Positions 35,849 to 43,955 of a stretch of 64,000 nucleotides of DNA are shown piece by piece. Location: assembly GCA_947487835.1 (NCBI GenBank), contig CANKXX010000004.1, positions 361,076 through 425,075 of the forward strand, in the 5' to 3' direction. The DNA comes from an uncultured Microbacteriaceae bacterium (GTDB lineage: Bacteria > Actinomycetota > Actinomycetes > Actinomycetales > Microbacteriaceae). The notes under the pieces are model-generated. The model worked only from the letters and a program-made list of their open reading frames with translations, ran no database searches and was not told the origin of the DNA. The translations under genes and the position numbers were made by a program. Positions within the stretch are counted from its first letter, which is position 1, and each line of letters begins with the position of its first letter.

Positions 35849-37444
35849 CTAGGCCTTGCTGGTGGCGGGCGTCGGGGTCGCGGGGGTCTCCGCCTCGATG
35901 CGCGGGAACAGCGGGGCCGCGAGCGGGGTGACCCGGCCGGATCCCGACCACTCGAACGCGTGGTCGATCGCCTGCGCGGAGACGTCGCCCTCGCCGCCGA
36001 TCGCTCCCCAGAGGGTCGCCGCGGCCTGCGGCAGCACGGGGGCGAGCAGCACGGCGAGCGCGCCGAGGCCGTGCACGGCGGTGGCGAGCACGGTGTCCAG
36101 CCGCTCGGCGTTCGCCTCGTCCTTGGCCAGCGCCCACGGCTCCTGAGTGGTGATGTAGCCGTTGAGGGCGTCGACGAGTTGCCAGATCGCGGCGAGGGAC
36201 TCGTGGATCGCGAGGCGCTCGATGGCGGCGTCGGCCTGCTGGGTCGCGTCCCGGGCCACCGCGTAGATGTGCTCGTCGGCAGGCGTCGTGGCGCCGGTCG
36301 CGGGCACGGCGCCCTGGCGGTAGCGGGTGACCATGGCGATCACCCGGGACGCGAGGTTGCCGAAGCCGTTCGCGAGCTCGGCCTGGTAGCGGGCGGAGAG
36401 GTCCTCCCAGCTGAAGGAGCCGTCCTGGCCGAAGCTGATGGCGCGCATGAAGTAGTAGCGGAACGCGTCGATCCCGAACGTGCTCGTGATCGCCTCGGGC
36501 GCGATGCCGGTGAGCTTGGACTTCGACATCTTCTCGCCGCCGACGAGCAGCCAGCCGTGGCCGAACACTCGCGCGGGCGGCTCCTCGCCGAGGGCCATGA
36601 GCATCGCGGGCCAGATGACGGCGTGGAACCGCAGGATGTCCTTGCCCACGATGTGGGTGGCGGGCCAGCGGCGCCCGAACGTCTCGTCATCCACGCCGAA
36701 GCCGACCGCGGTCGCGTAGTTCATGAGCGCGTCGAACCAGACGTACACGACGTGCGACTCGTCCCAGGGCACCTTGATGCCCCAGTCGAAGCTCGAGCGG
36801 GAGATGGAGAGGTCGTCGAGGCCCCGCTTCACGAAGGAGATGACCTCGTTGCGCGCGCTCTCCGGCTGCACGAAGTCGGGGCGCTCCTCGTAGAGGGCGA
36901 GCAGGCGCTCGGCGAAGTCGCTCATGCGGAAGAAGTAGTTTTTCTCCTCGAGCAGCTCGACCGGGATGGAGTGGATGGCGCAGACCAGCTGCCCCTCGTA
37001 CTGCCCCGTGCCGTCGACGAGGTCGCTCGGCTGCTTGTACTCCTCGCAGCCCACGCAGTAGTAGCCCTTGTACTCGCCCGTGTAGATGTAGCCGGCGTCC
37101 CAGAGGCGCTGCAGGAAGATGCGCACGCCGTTCTCGTGGCGCTCGTCCGTGGTGCGGATGAAGTCGTCGTTGGAGATGTTGATGGCCTCGAGCAGCGGCT
37201 GCCAGGCCTCGCTCACGAGCTTGTCCGCCCACGCCTGCGGCGTGGTGTCGTTCGCCGTCGCCGTGCGCAGGATCTTCTGGCCGTGCTCGTCGGTGCCGGT
37301 GAGGAACCAGGTGTCGTCGCCGCGCTGGCGGTGCCAGCGGGCCAGCACATCCGCCGCGACCTCTGTGTACGCATGCCCGATGTGCGGGACGTCGTTGACG
37401 TAGAAGATCGGCGTTGTGATGTAGAAGGACTCGCCCGTGGCCAT
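35849..37444 (-). CDS. metG: Methionyl-tRNA synthetase
   Basis: This enzyme charges tRNA-Met. The 531-residue protein has the HIGH signature PHIGHAY (His21-His24), a zinc-knuckle type CVGCEEY in the connective peptide and the KMSKS loop GGEKMSKSKLTG around residue 300. The anticodon-binding helical domain completes it. No C-terminal dimerisation domain is present, as in most actinobacterial forms. The ATG at 37444 is favoured because TAGGAT lies 7 nt before it. An ATG at 37453 falls inside that box. Confidence 0.96.
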   Translation of the reverse strand: MATGESFYITTPIFYVNDVPHIGHAYTEVAADVLARWHRQRGDDTWFLTGTDEHGQKILRTATANDTTPQAWADKLVSEAWQPLLEAINISNDDFIRTTDERHENGVRIFLQRLWDAGYIYTGEYKGYYCVGCEEYKQPSDLVDGTGQYEGQLVCAIHSIPVELLEEKNYFFRMSDFAERLLALYEERPDFVQPESARNEVISFVKRGLDDLSISRSSFDWGIKVPWDESHVVYVWFDALMNYATAVGFGVDDETFGRRWPATHIVGKDILRFHAVIWPAMLMALGEEPPARVFGHGWLLVGGEKMSKSKLTGIAPEAITSTFGIDAFRYYFMRAISFGQDGSFSWEDLSARYQAELANGFGNLASRVIAMVTRYRQGAVPATGATTPADEHIYAVARDATQQADAAIERLAIHESLAAIWQLVDALNGYITTQEPWALAKDEANAERLDTVLATAVHGLGALAVLLAPVLPQAAATLWGAIGGEGDVSAQAIDHAFEWSGSGRVTPLAAPLFPRIEAETPATPTPATSKA

Positions 37445-37451
37445 GGCCTCC

Positions 37452-37457
37452 ATCCTA
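37452..37457 (-). promoter_or_regulatory. -10 box for metG, leaderless-type
   Basis: TAGGAT on the minus strand lies 7 nt before the ATG at 37444. The spacer GGAGGCC could also serve as a very close ribosome-binding site. Confidence 0.45.
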
Positions 37458-37506
37458 AATGGCGCGCCACCTCGCCCTTTTCCCGTTACGGCTCGGGCGG
37501 ACACGA

Positions 37507-37544
37507 CGAGAGGGGCCGGTGGCGACGGCGACCGGCCCCTCTCG
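37507..37544. terminator. 14-bp stem-loop upstream of metG
   Basis: A perfect inverted repeat (37507-37520 with 37531-37544, CGAGAGGGGCCGGT) has a 10-nt loop. It lies after the 143-residue protein gene and before the metG promoter, so it most likely ends the upstream transcript. Confidence 0.75.
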
Positions 37545-37600
37545 TGCCCGTCGGCGCTACCCGACGGTGGTGGTGCTGATGCTGCTCGGTCCCTCCGCGG

Positions 37601-38032
37601 TCAGTACTCCCGCTTCAGCGAGCGCAGGCAGCGCACCGCATCGGCGAAGAAGTAGAACTGCCCCTCCTCGACGGCGAGGTGCAGCGTCGGACCGCCGAGC
37701 GCGACGTGGACGCGTCCGACCTTCCGGACGAACCCGACCGTGTGCAGGTCGACCCGCACGCGGGCGAGGTCCGGCCCGATCTGGTCGATGTCGAGCACGT
37801 CCTCGCGGCGCGGGGCGGTCTCGGTCCGCACGTCGGCGGGAGGCGCGGGACGCTCGGCGAGCAGCCCGCGCTGCGCGTCCCGGAGGGTGAGGTAGCTGCC
37901 GATCTCGGCCCCGGCCTCATTGCGCAGGAGGAAGCGGTGCGGGTCAGCCTCGACGATCTCGCCGAGCGGCCTGCCTCCGTCGTCCCCCATCCAGCGATCA
38001 GCATCGATTCGTTTCCAGATGACGGCACCCAT
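37601..38032 (-). CDS. Hypothetical protein, 143 residues
   Basis: I do not recognise this protein. It starts MGAVIWKRIDADRWMGDD, contains an alternating beta-rich pattern (GEIVEADPHRFLLRNEAG, then IGSYLTLRDAQ) and a Pro/Arg-rich middle, and ends with a second beta segment (TLHLAVEEGQFYFFADAV). It has no signal peptide or membrane helix. AAAGGAAA lies 6 nt before the ATG. The start region upstream has a short AT-rich stretch and a small inverted repeat (GAGTA/TACTC near 38101-38117). A strong hairpin follows the stop. Confidence 0.7.
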   Translation of the reverse strand: MGAVIWKRIDADRWMGDDGGRPLGEIVEADPHRFLLRNEAGAEIGSYLTLRDAQRGLLAERPAPPADVRTETAPRREDVLDIDQIGPDLARVRVDLHTVGFVRKVGRVHVALGGPTLHLAVEEGQFYFFADAVRCLRSLKREY

Positions 38033-38166
38033 GGCGTTTCCTTTCGACGCACGCGCGATGGAACAGCCCCGTCCCGGCGCGAGCGCGCGCACGTTTAATA
38101 CGAGTACATCGGATACTCGTCCCCCGCAAGAGGGACTTGACGTGCGGCGCCCGCCCTGCTATTCCG

Positions 38167-38481
38167 TCAGCTGCCGGAATTCCCGTGCCCGGTCTCGTCC
38201 TGGAGCCGGTCGATCTGCTCCGAGGCCTCGGCCTTCGTGAGGTCGGCGGACAGCTCCTCGCCCGCCTGGCGGGCCAGGGAGTCGAGGTAGCTGCGCTGCG
38301 CGCCGGTCATCGGCTCGTCGCCCGTGACCCAGTCGCTCGGGTCCTTCTCGGCGCTCGACGCGGGCTCGGCGTTCTTGGCTCCGAGCGTCTCGCCCGAGCT
38401 CTGCGCGGAGTCCTGGCTCGCGTCGTTCTGGCCGGCGTCGTCCTGGGTCGAGTCCGTGGTGGTGTTGTCGTCGGTCGGCAT
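38167..38481 (-). CDS. DUF3072 domain-containing protein
   Basis: A 104-residue acidic protein. The N-terminal half is Asp/Thr/Gln/Ser-rich and probably disordered. The C-terminal half (about 50-98) contains the DUF3072 pattern WVTGDEPMTGAQRSYLDSLA followed by EASEQIDRLQ. The motif resembles a short helical SAP-like region, but no function is known to me. GGAAGGGG lies about 6 nt before the ATG at 38481. The neighbours give no functional clue. Confidence 0.8.
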   Translation of the reverse strand: MPTDDNTTTDSTQDDAGQNDASQDSAQSSGETLGAKNAEPASSAEKDPSDWVTGDEPMTGAQRSYLDSLARQAGEELSADLTKAEASEQIDRLQDETGHGNSGS

Positions 38482-38619
38482 GGCCGCCCCTTCCGCGTGC
38501 GTTATGGATGGCCGCAAAGCGGACACCACGCCGCCCCAGCGGGCGGCGCACTGTCGACCCTATTCCGGTCCCCCGACAGCGGCCCCGGGCCTGCGGATCG
38601 GCTGTGAGGTGCCGATGAC

Positions 38620-38641
38620 ACGCCCGCCGACACGCGGGCGT
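38620..38641. terminator. GC-rich hairpin after the PrsW-like gene
   Basis: A perfect 8-bp stem ACGCCCGC/GCGGGCGT with a 6-nt loop lies 15 nt past the stop of the minus-strand protease gene. There is no U-tract. Confidence 0.5.
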
Positions 38642-38655
38642 CACCCCGCCGCCGG

Positions 38656-39894
38656 TCAGGTCCGGGCGCCCGCGACCGTCGGGTGCAGCAGCGCGAAGCG
38701 GTCGGCGGACACGGCCTCGAGGATCTGCCGCTCGTCCCGCTGCTTGCCCAGGTGGTTCCGGTCGCGCAGGATGCGGTGCCGCGCGTAGGCGAGACGGGTG
38801 GCGTCGAGCGTGAACCGCTGCATGGCGTCCGCCGCGCCCGCCCCCTGTGTCCGCGCCCAGGCGCGTGCGCGGCGGCGGCCCTCCCAGGTCGCGAGCATCT
38901 CGACCTCGGCCGGCGTGAACCAGCCCGCAGCCGCGTACTCGCTCAGCCGGCGGCGGGTCACCCGCATCTCGTGCTGCCGCAGCAGCACGGCGATCACGAC
39001 GGCGACGAGGAACAGCGGCACCTGCAGGGCGATGTAGAAGGCGAGGAAGTCGCCCGCGATGTACGAGCCGCCGTTCCACAGCGCGTGCAGGAAGATGGCG
39101 GGCACGAGGCCGAGCAGCCACATGCCGACGGCGCCGGGTACGCCGAAGCGCTGGGCGCCGGAGCCGAGCGCGATGCCCGTGCAGCAGGTGAACATCACGT
39201 GGGCGAACGGCGACAGGATGGCGCGGAGGAAGAACACGCTCGCGAGCCCCGACGTGCCGCCCTCGATGAGCGACTGCCCGAAGTACTGGATGTTCTCGGT
39301 GAAGGCGAACCCGGCGGCGATGGTCGCGCCGTAGACGAGGCCGTCCACGGGACCGTCGAAGTGCCTGCGGGCGACGAGGAAGATGAGGAGGATGCCGAAG
39401 CCCTTGGCGCTCTCCTCGATGATCGGCGCCTGCACGGCGAGCGCCCCGAACTCGGTGTACAGGGCCGTGCTGTTCGTGGCGACGAGGGTGAGCTGGAACG
39501 CGAGGTCGAACAGGAGCGCGATGGCGACGGAGGCCGCGGCGCCCCAGAGGAACGCGAACAGCAGCACGCCCCGCGGCTCGGGCTCCCAGCGGTCGATCCA
39601 GCGCACCACCTGTAGCACGAGGAGCAGCGGCACGAGCGCGAGCAGCCCGCAGATCACGACCGCGGTCGCGCCGAGCGCCAGGCTCAGGTAACCGAGCACG
39701 AGCAGACCGACGACGAGGAGCAGGACGATCGCGACCACGCCGATTACGGTCAGCGCGAGGGACGGCCGCGGCGCGGGCTGGTTCCACACCGACTGCGCCG
39801 GCCGGCCGGCGGGCCGGGGCGCCGCGTGACCGGCGTGCTGCGCGATCACGGAGGGGGACGACTGATTGAGCTGGAAACCGGAGGGATCGGACAC
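38656..39894 (-). CDS. PrsW-family intramembrane metalloprotease
   Basis: A 412-residue membrane protein. After a ~45-residue hydrophilic start it has about eight helices. The family motifs are in order: IIEESAKGFG (Glu-Glu-x-x-Lys), AFTENIQYF (Glu), AHVMFT (His) and FLHALWN (His). PrsW cleaves anti-sigma factors in Bacillus; the substrate here is unknown. The C-terminal ~100 residues are cytosolic, helical and Arg-rich. The GTG at 39894 has GAGGAAG at 8-nt spacing. No anti-sigma factor is adjacent, and the ECF sigma gene 8 kb away belongs to a type without one. Confidence 0.88.
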   Translation of the reverse strand: MSDPSGFQLNQSSPSVIAQHAGHAAPRPAGRPAQSVWNQPAPRPSLALTVIGVVAIVLLLVVGLLVLGYLSLALGATAVVICGLLALVPLLLVLQVVRWIDRWEPEPRGVLLFAFLWGAAASVAIALLFDLAFQLTLVATNSTALYTEFGALAVQAPIIEESAKGFGILLIFLVARRHFDGPVDGLVYGATIAAGFAFTENIQYFGQSLIEGGTSGLASVFFLRAILSPFAHVMFTCCTGIALGSGAQRFGVPGAVGMWLLGLVPAIFLHALWNGGSYIAGDFLAFYIALQVPLFLVAVVIAVLLRQHEMRVTRRRLSEYAAAGWFTPAEVEMLATWEGRRRARAWARTQGAGAADAMQRFTLDATRLAYARHRILRDRNHLGKQRDERQILEAVSADRFALLHPTVAGART

Positions 39895-40044
39895 GCGCGC
39901 TGCTTCCTCGTCGGGTCGATGGACGGGTGGATCGGGCTGACGGCCCTGAGCCGTTCGGGTGAGCCTCGCCGGCCAGATCGATGGGCTGCTCAGCCTACGC
40001 ACGAGGAATGCCCTCGGCACCCCTCCCGCACCCCTTCCCGCGGG

Positions 40045-41517
40045 TCAGGGCAGCGCGACCCCGGAGTCGAAGACGCGGCCCGGGTTCAGGATCCCCGCCG
40101 GGTCGAAGACCGCCTTCAGCCGCCGCTGGATGTCGACCGAGTCCGGCCCGAGCTCGTCCTCGAGCCAGCGGCTCTTGAGCAGGCCGACCCCGTGCTCGCC
40201 GGTCAGCGTGCCGCCCAGCGCGACCGCGGACCGGAACAGCGCGTCGGCCGCGCGCCAGATGCGGTCGGGCACCCCGTCCGCGTCGGCGTCGATCACGAAG
40301 TTGGGGTGCAGGTTGCCGTCCCCCGCATGCGCGACGGTGGGGATGCGCACGTCGTACTCGGCCTCGATGCGGACGATCTCGTCGAACATGGCGACCAGCT
40401 TCGATCGCGGCACGGCCACGTCCTCGATGAGCACGTTGCCGCGCGCCTCGAGGGAGGGATGCACCGCGCGGCGGTAGGCGAGGAGGCGGTCCCCGGTGAC
40501 GGGATCCGCGGTGAGCTCGGCGACACCGCCCTTGGCGCGGACGAGCTCGAGGGCCCGCGCGGCGTCCTGCGCCGCGGCCTGGTCGTCGAACCGCACGAGG
40601 AGGAACGCCCGGTCGCCGGCGCTGACGTCGGCGCCGAGGTAGGCGTCGACGGCGGCCACCGACGCGGGGTCCATGAGCTCCATCGCGGCGGGCCGCAGCC
40701 GGGCGGCCGTGATGGCCGCGGAGGCGGCGGCCGCCGCCCGCACCGTCGGGAAGTACGCGCCGATGGTCGCGGGCGGCGCGGTGGGCAGCGGGCGCAGCTT
40801 CACGGTCGCCTCGACGATGACGCCGAGCGTCCCCTCCGAGCCGATCAGGAGCGCGGTGAGGTCGTACCCGGTGACGCCCTTGACCGTGCGGTGGCCCGTG
40901 CGCAGCAGCCGCCCGTCGGCGAGGACGACCGTGAGCCCGAGCACGGACTCGCGGGTCACGCCGTACTTGGCGCAGAGCAGGCCGCCCGCGTTGGTGGCGA
41001 TGTTCCCGCCGATGGACGAGATGGCCTTCGACGCGGGGTCGGGCGAGTACCAGAGGCCGTAGGGCGCGAGCGCCGCGTTCAGGTCGTCGTTGATGAGGCC
41101 GGGCTCCACCACGGCGAGCTCGTCGGCCTCGGAGATCTCGAGGATGCGGTTCATGCCGAGCGTGCTCAGCACGATCTCCCCCGCCGCGCCGGTGCCGCCC
41201 GCGGCCAGGCCGGTCCCGGCCCCGCGAGGCACCACGGGCGTGCCCGTCGCGGACGCGACGCGCATGGTGGCCTGCACCTGCTCGACCGTCGTCGCGTGCA
41301 CGACCGCGAGCGGCCGGGAGGCGCTCCGCCAGCCGGACTTGTCCTCGCGCGTGGCGTCGAGCTCGGCCGGATCGGTGCTCACCGCGTCGCCGAGCTCCCG
41401 GCGGAGCGCGTCGAGCACGGGGCGGGCTCCCGCGGGCCCGTCGGCACCCGTCGCTGCCGGCGCCGTCCCTTCGGCTCCCGAGGGCTCGACCATCACGTGC
41501 ACGTCGTCGCTGCGCAT
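40045..41517 (-). CDS. FAD-linked oxidase (GlcD/D-lactate dehydrogenase type)
   Basis: A 490-residue flavoprotein. The FAD-binding PCMH domain (about 65-245) has VVPRGAGTGLAAGG and SSIGGNIATNAGG, and the C-terminal FAD-oxidase domain has TVAHAGDGNLHPN and LTGEHGVGLLK with conserved His residues. These enzymes oxidise glycolate, D-lactate or related 2-hydroxyacids and pass electrons to the respiratory chain. No iron-sulfur partner (GlcE/GlcF) is adjacent, which fits a single-subunit D-lactate dehydrogenase. TACCCT 6 nt before the ATG supports the start at 41517; an ATG nine codons later is the alternative. Confidence 0.9.
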   Translation of the reverse strand: MRSDDVHVMVEPSGAEGTAPAATGADGPAGARPVLDALRRELGDAVSTDPAELDATREDKSGWRSASRPLAVVHATTVEQVQATMRVASATGTPVVPRGAGTGLAAGGTGAAGEIVLSTLGMNRILEISEADELAVVEPGLINDDLNAALAPYGLWYSPDPASKAISSIGGNIATNAGGLLCAKYGVTRESVLGLTVVLADGRLLRTGHRTVKGVTGYDLTALLIGSEGTLGVIVEATVKLRPLPTAPPATIGAYFPTVRAAAAASAAITAARLRPAAMELMDPASVAAVDAYLGADVSAGDRAFLLVRFDDQAAAQDAARALELVRAKGGVAELTADPVTGDRLLAYRRAVHPSLEARGNVLIEDVAVPRSKLVAMFDEIVRIEAEYDVRIPTVAHAGDGNLHPNFVIDADADGVPDRIWRAADALFRSAVALGGTLTGEHGVGLLKSRWLEDELGPDSVDIQRRLKAVFDPAGILNPGRVFDSGVALP

Positions 41518-41523
41518 GCGACG

Positions 41524-41529
41524 AGGGTA
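41524..41529 (-). promoter_or_regulatory. -10 box for the FAD-linked oxidase, leaderless-type
   Basis: TACCCT on the minus strand lies 6 nt before the ATG at 41517, without a ribosome-binding site. Confidence 0.45.
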
Positions 41530-41551
41530 GCGCGTGCCGGTGGGGCCCTCT

Positions 41552-41650
41552 CCCGCCGTTGATGTGCCGCCGCCGCCGATGTGCGCCGCCGCCGATGGGA
41601 CCCGCCGTTGATGTGCCCCCGCCGCAGATGTGGGCCCGCCGCCGATTTGG
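41552..41650 (+). repeat. Imperfect 15-17-bp tandem array
   Basis: About six units of the type CCCGCCGnnGATGTG fill the divergent promoter region between the FAD-linked oxidase and the AlkA-like gene. Two units (41552-41566 and 41601-41615) are identical. No other signal was seen in the region. Confidence 0.8.
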
Positions 41651-41681
41651 GCGGGACGGCCCGCCCTGTCACGGTTGGTGC

Positions 41682-42635
41682 GTGAGCTCCTTCGCCGATC
41701 CCGTCGAGATGACGCGCGAGTACGGTCCGGACGGCGTCGCGGTCGCCCGCTTCCGCCTCCGCGCTCACCCGCCCTTCGACACCCCCGGGCTGTTCCGCTA
41801 CTTCGAGACGCATGCGGTGCCCGGCCTCGAGGCCTGGGCGGGGCCGGAGTTCACGAGGGCGATGCGGCTGCCGCTCGGCATGGCGACGGCGACGCTGGCG
41901 CCGGCGGGGACGCCGGACACCCCCGGGGTCCTCGTCACTGCACGACTGACCTCCGCCGACGACCTCCCCGAGCTGATCCGCCGGGTGCGGCGCCTCTGCG
42001 ACCTCGACGCGCGACCCGACGTCATCGACGGCGCGCTCGCTGAGGACCCGGTACTCGCGCCCGCCGTGCGGCGCACCCCGGGCGTCCGCATCCCGGGAAG
42101 CCCCGACCCGCACGAGACACTGTTCCGCACGGTGCTGGGTCAGCAGATCTCCATCGCCGCCGCCCGCACCGTGCAGGGGCGCCTCGCCGTGGCGCTCGGC
42201 GACCCTCTCCCCGCGGCGCTCGCGGGCGAGGTGACGCACGTCTTCCCCACCGCCGAGCGCATCGCCGCGCGAGGCCGCGAGGTGCTGCGCGGTCCCGCGC
42301 GGCGCATCGACAGCATGATGCTCGTCGCGGATGCGCTCGCCTCGGGCACGGTGCGGGTCGACGAGGCCGCGGACGGCGCCGAGCTGCGCCGGTCCCTCGT
42401 GGCGCTTCCGGGAATCGGCCCCTGGACCGCGGACTACCTCGCCATGCGCGTGCTGCGCGACACGGACGTGCTGCTCGCGACGGACCTCGTCGTGCGCCAG
42501 GCCGCCGCCCGGCTCGGCCTGCCGACCGCCGCCGTCCCCCTGGCCGCTCGGGGCGGGGCCTGGTCCCCGTGGCGGTCCTACGCCACCCTGCACCTGTGGC
42601 GCACCATCACCGATCCCGTCCCCGAACTACGCTGA
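41682..42635 (+). CDS. AlkA-type DNA-3-methyladenine glycosylase II
   Basis: A 317-residue base-excision enzyme that removes alkylated purines. The N-terminal AlkA beta domain (about 1-95) is followed by the HhH-GPD domain: TVLGQQISIAAA (about 150), then the helix-hairpin-helix LPGIGPWTADYLAMR with the catalytic Asp downstream in LLATDLVVRQAA. No Ada domain is fused. The GTG at 41682 is chosen because upstream in-frame codons lie in a tandem repeat array. The DUF6328 gene follows 6 nt after the stop. Confidence 0.9.
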   Translation: MSSFADPVEMTREYGPDGVAVARFRLRAHPPFDTPGLFRYFETHAVPGLEAWAGPEFTRAMRLPLGMATATLAPAGTPDTPGVLVTARLTSADDLPELIRRVRRLCDLDARPDVIDGALAEDPVLAPAVRRTPGVRIPGSPDPHETLFRTVLGQQISIAAARTVQGRLAVALGDPLPAALAGEVTHVFPTAERIAARGREVLRGPARRIDSMMLVADALASGTVRVDEAADGAELRRSLVALPGIGPWTADYLAMRVLRDTDVLLATDLVVRQAAARLGLPTAAVPLAARGGAWSPWRSYATLHLWRTITDPVPELR

Positions 42636-42641
42636 GGCGTC

Positions 42642-43139
42642 GTGACGACGGAACGGGCGATGGCCGGCGGCGACTACAGCGATGACGGCCGCTCGGAGAG
42701 CGAGGCGGAGCGGCTCGACCGCAACTGGAACGAGCTGCTCCAGGAGCTGCGCGTGCTGCAGACGGGCACCCAGATCCTCACCGGGTTCCTGCTGACCGTC
42801 GCGTTCCAGTCCCGTTTCGAGGACCTGAACGAGTTCCAGGTCGCCGTCTACCTCGTACTCGTGGTGCTCGCGTCGCTCACCACGGCGCTCGGCCTCGCCC
42901 CGGTGAGCCTGCACCGCTGGCTGTTCCGGAAGCGCGCGAAGGACGCGATCGTGCGCATCGGCCACGGCTTCCTGCAGGCCGCGCTCGTGGGCATCGCCCT
43001 CACCATCTCCGGCGTCTCGCTGCTCATCTTCGACGTCGTGTGGACGAGGACCGCCGGGGTGGTCTCGGCCGTCGGGACCCTCGTCGTGATCCTGCTCTTC
43101 TGGGTCGTCATCCCCGCCCTCGCCGGCCGCCGCCGCTGA
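42642..43139 (+). CDS. DUF6328 family membrane protein
   Basis: A 165-residue protein. A hydrophilic N-terminus contains ERLDRNWNELLQELRVLQTG (about 25-44), and four hydrophobic helices follow in the rest (about 45-65, 70-90, 110-132, 138-160). RVLQTGTQILTGFLLTVAFQ is the typical family start. The role is unknown. The GTG at 42642 lies 8 nt after TACGCT (42628-42633), which overlaps the previous stop. An ATG at 42660 is the alternative start. A strong terminator follows. Confidence 0.8.
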   Translation: MTTERAMAGGDYSDDGRSESEAERLDRNWNELLQELRVLQTGTQILTGFLLTVAFQSRFEDLNEFQVAVYLVLVVLASLTTALGLAPVSLHRWLFRKRAKDAIVRIGHGFLQAALVGIALTISGVSLLIFDVVWTRTAGVVSAVGTLVVILLFWVVIPALAGRRR

Positions 43140-43192
43140 CGCGGGGCCTCTCCCCCGACACCTGAACCCTGCGCCCCCCGACGTAGAACGCA

Positions 43193-43223
43193 CGAAAGGC
43201 CCGGCACGAGGCCGGGCCTTTCG
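43193..43223. terminator. Perfect 13-bp hairpin terminator
   Basis: CGAAAGGCCCGGC (43193-43205) pairs with 43211-43223 around the loop ACGAG, giving A/T-rich ends on both strands. It lies between two convergent genes, DUF6328 and the SRPBCC protein, and would work in both directions. Confidence 0.85.
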
Positions 43224-43264
43224 TCGTTCGAGTGCCGGGGTGCTGCCGCTCCGCCGGGGGCGGG

Positions 43265-43738
43265 TCAGCGACCGGTCGCGTCGGGCTCGCGCTCGACGGT
43301 GCCGCGCCAGGCGCCGGTCTCGAAGCCGTTGGACTCGATGAGCTCCTTGAAGCGGTGCAGGTCGCGGTCGATCTGGATGTCGTCGACCTGCAGGAGGGCG
43401 CCGACCTTCTCGACGATGCCTTCCGGCTTCCAGTCGAGCTGCACGGAGACGCGGGTCTGGTCGTCTGCGATGCGGTGGAAGGTCACGACGCCGGCGTGGG
43501 TCTCGCCGCCGATGCTCTTCCAGGCGACGCGCTCGTCAGGCTTCTGCTCGGTGATCTCGGCGTCGAACTCGCGCTTGATGCCCGCGATGGACACGTTCCA
43601 GTGCGTGTGCGTGTCGTCGCTCTGGGTGATCGAGTCGATGCCGCCCATGAACTGGGGGAAGGACTCGAACTGGGTCCACTGGTTGTAGGCGACGCTGATC
43701 GGGACGTTCACGTCGATGTCCGACTTGACGGTGCTCAC
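43265..43738 (-). CDS. SRPBCC-family protein (polyketide cyclase/dehydrase-like)
   Basis: A 157-residue START/Bet v1-like fold protein. It begins VKSDIDVNVPISVAYNQW, the usual first strand and helix, then FESFPQFMGGIDSITQ, and ends with a long C-terminal helix (IDRDLHRFKELIESNG). Members bind hydrophobic ligands; this subgroup is widespread in actinobacteria and often stress-induced, with no assigned ligand. The GTG start at 43738 has GAGGGG upstream. A small palindrome AGGGGTTCCCCT (43739-43750) overlaps the ribosome-binding site. It is divergent from glgX. Confidence 0.85.
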   Translation of the reverse strand: MSTVKSDIDVNVPISVAYNQWTQFESFPQFMGGIDSITQSDDTHTHWNVSIAGIKREFDAEITEQKPDERVAWKSIGGETHAGVVTFHRIADDQTRVSVQLDWKPEGIVEKVGALLQVDDIQIDRDLHRFKELIESNGFETGAWRGTVEREPDATGR

Positions 43739-43911
43739 AGGGGTTCCCCTCTCGTAGTGATATTCGGAACGGGTCCGAACCTACGCCCGGCCGAATGGGG
43801 TCGCGCCGTTCCCGACCAGTTCTCACCCGACGCACAGGATCCGGCTCCCGCACCCCGGAAACCCGGCGCCGTCAAGCCCTTCGGCGCCGTCCGCAGGCGT
43901 CCCGACGCTCC

Positions 43912-43918
43912 TATACCT
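43912..43918 (+). promoter_or_regulatory. Possible -10 region of the glgX-treY-treZ operon
   Basis: TATACCT lies about 38 nt before the glgX ATG, which has its own GGAGG site (43947-43951). I saw no convincing -35 box at 17 bp. Confidence 0.3.
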
Positions 43919-43955
43919 TTGAACTCTCCCCCCACTTCTTACATCCGGAGGATGC

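Noticed and set aside
38094-38125. Promoter with operator GAGTA/TACTC upstream of the 143-residue protein gene
   Set aside because: Only 5-bp arms, and no -35 box at a sensible distance from the AT-rich TATTAA, so it was not listed as a promoter.
38656-39894. Functional link between the PrsW-like protease and the ECF sigma factor at 30018
   Set aside because: This sigma class has a C-terminal TPR-like domain and normally no anti-sigma factor to cleave, and the genes are 8 kb apart.
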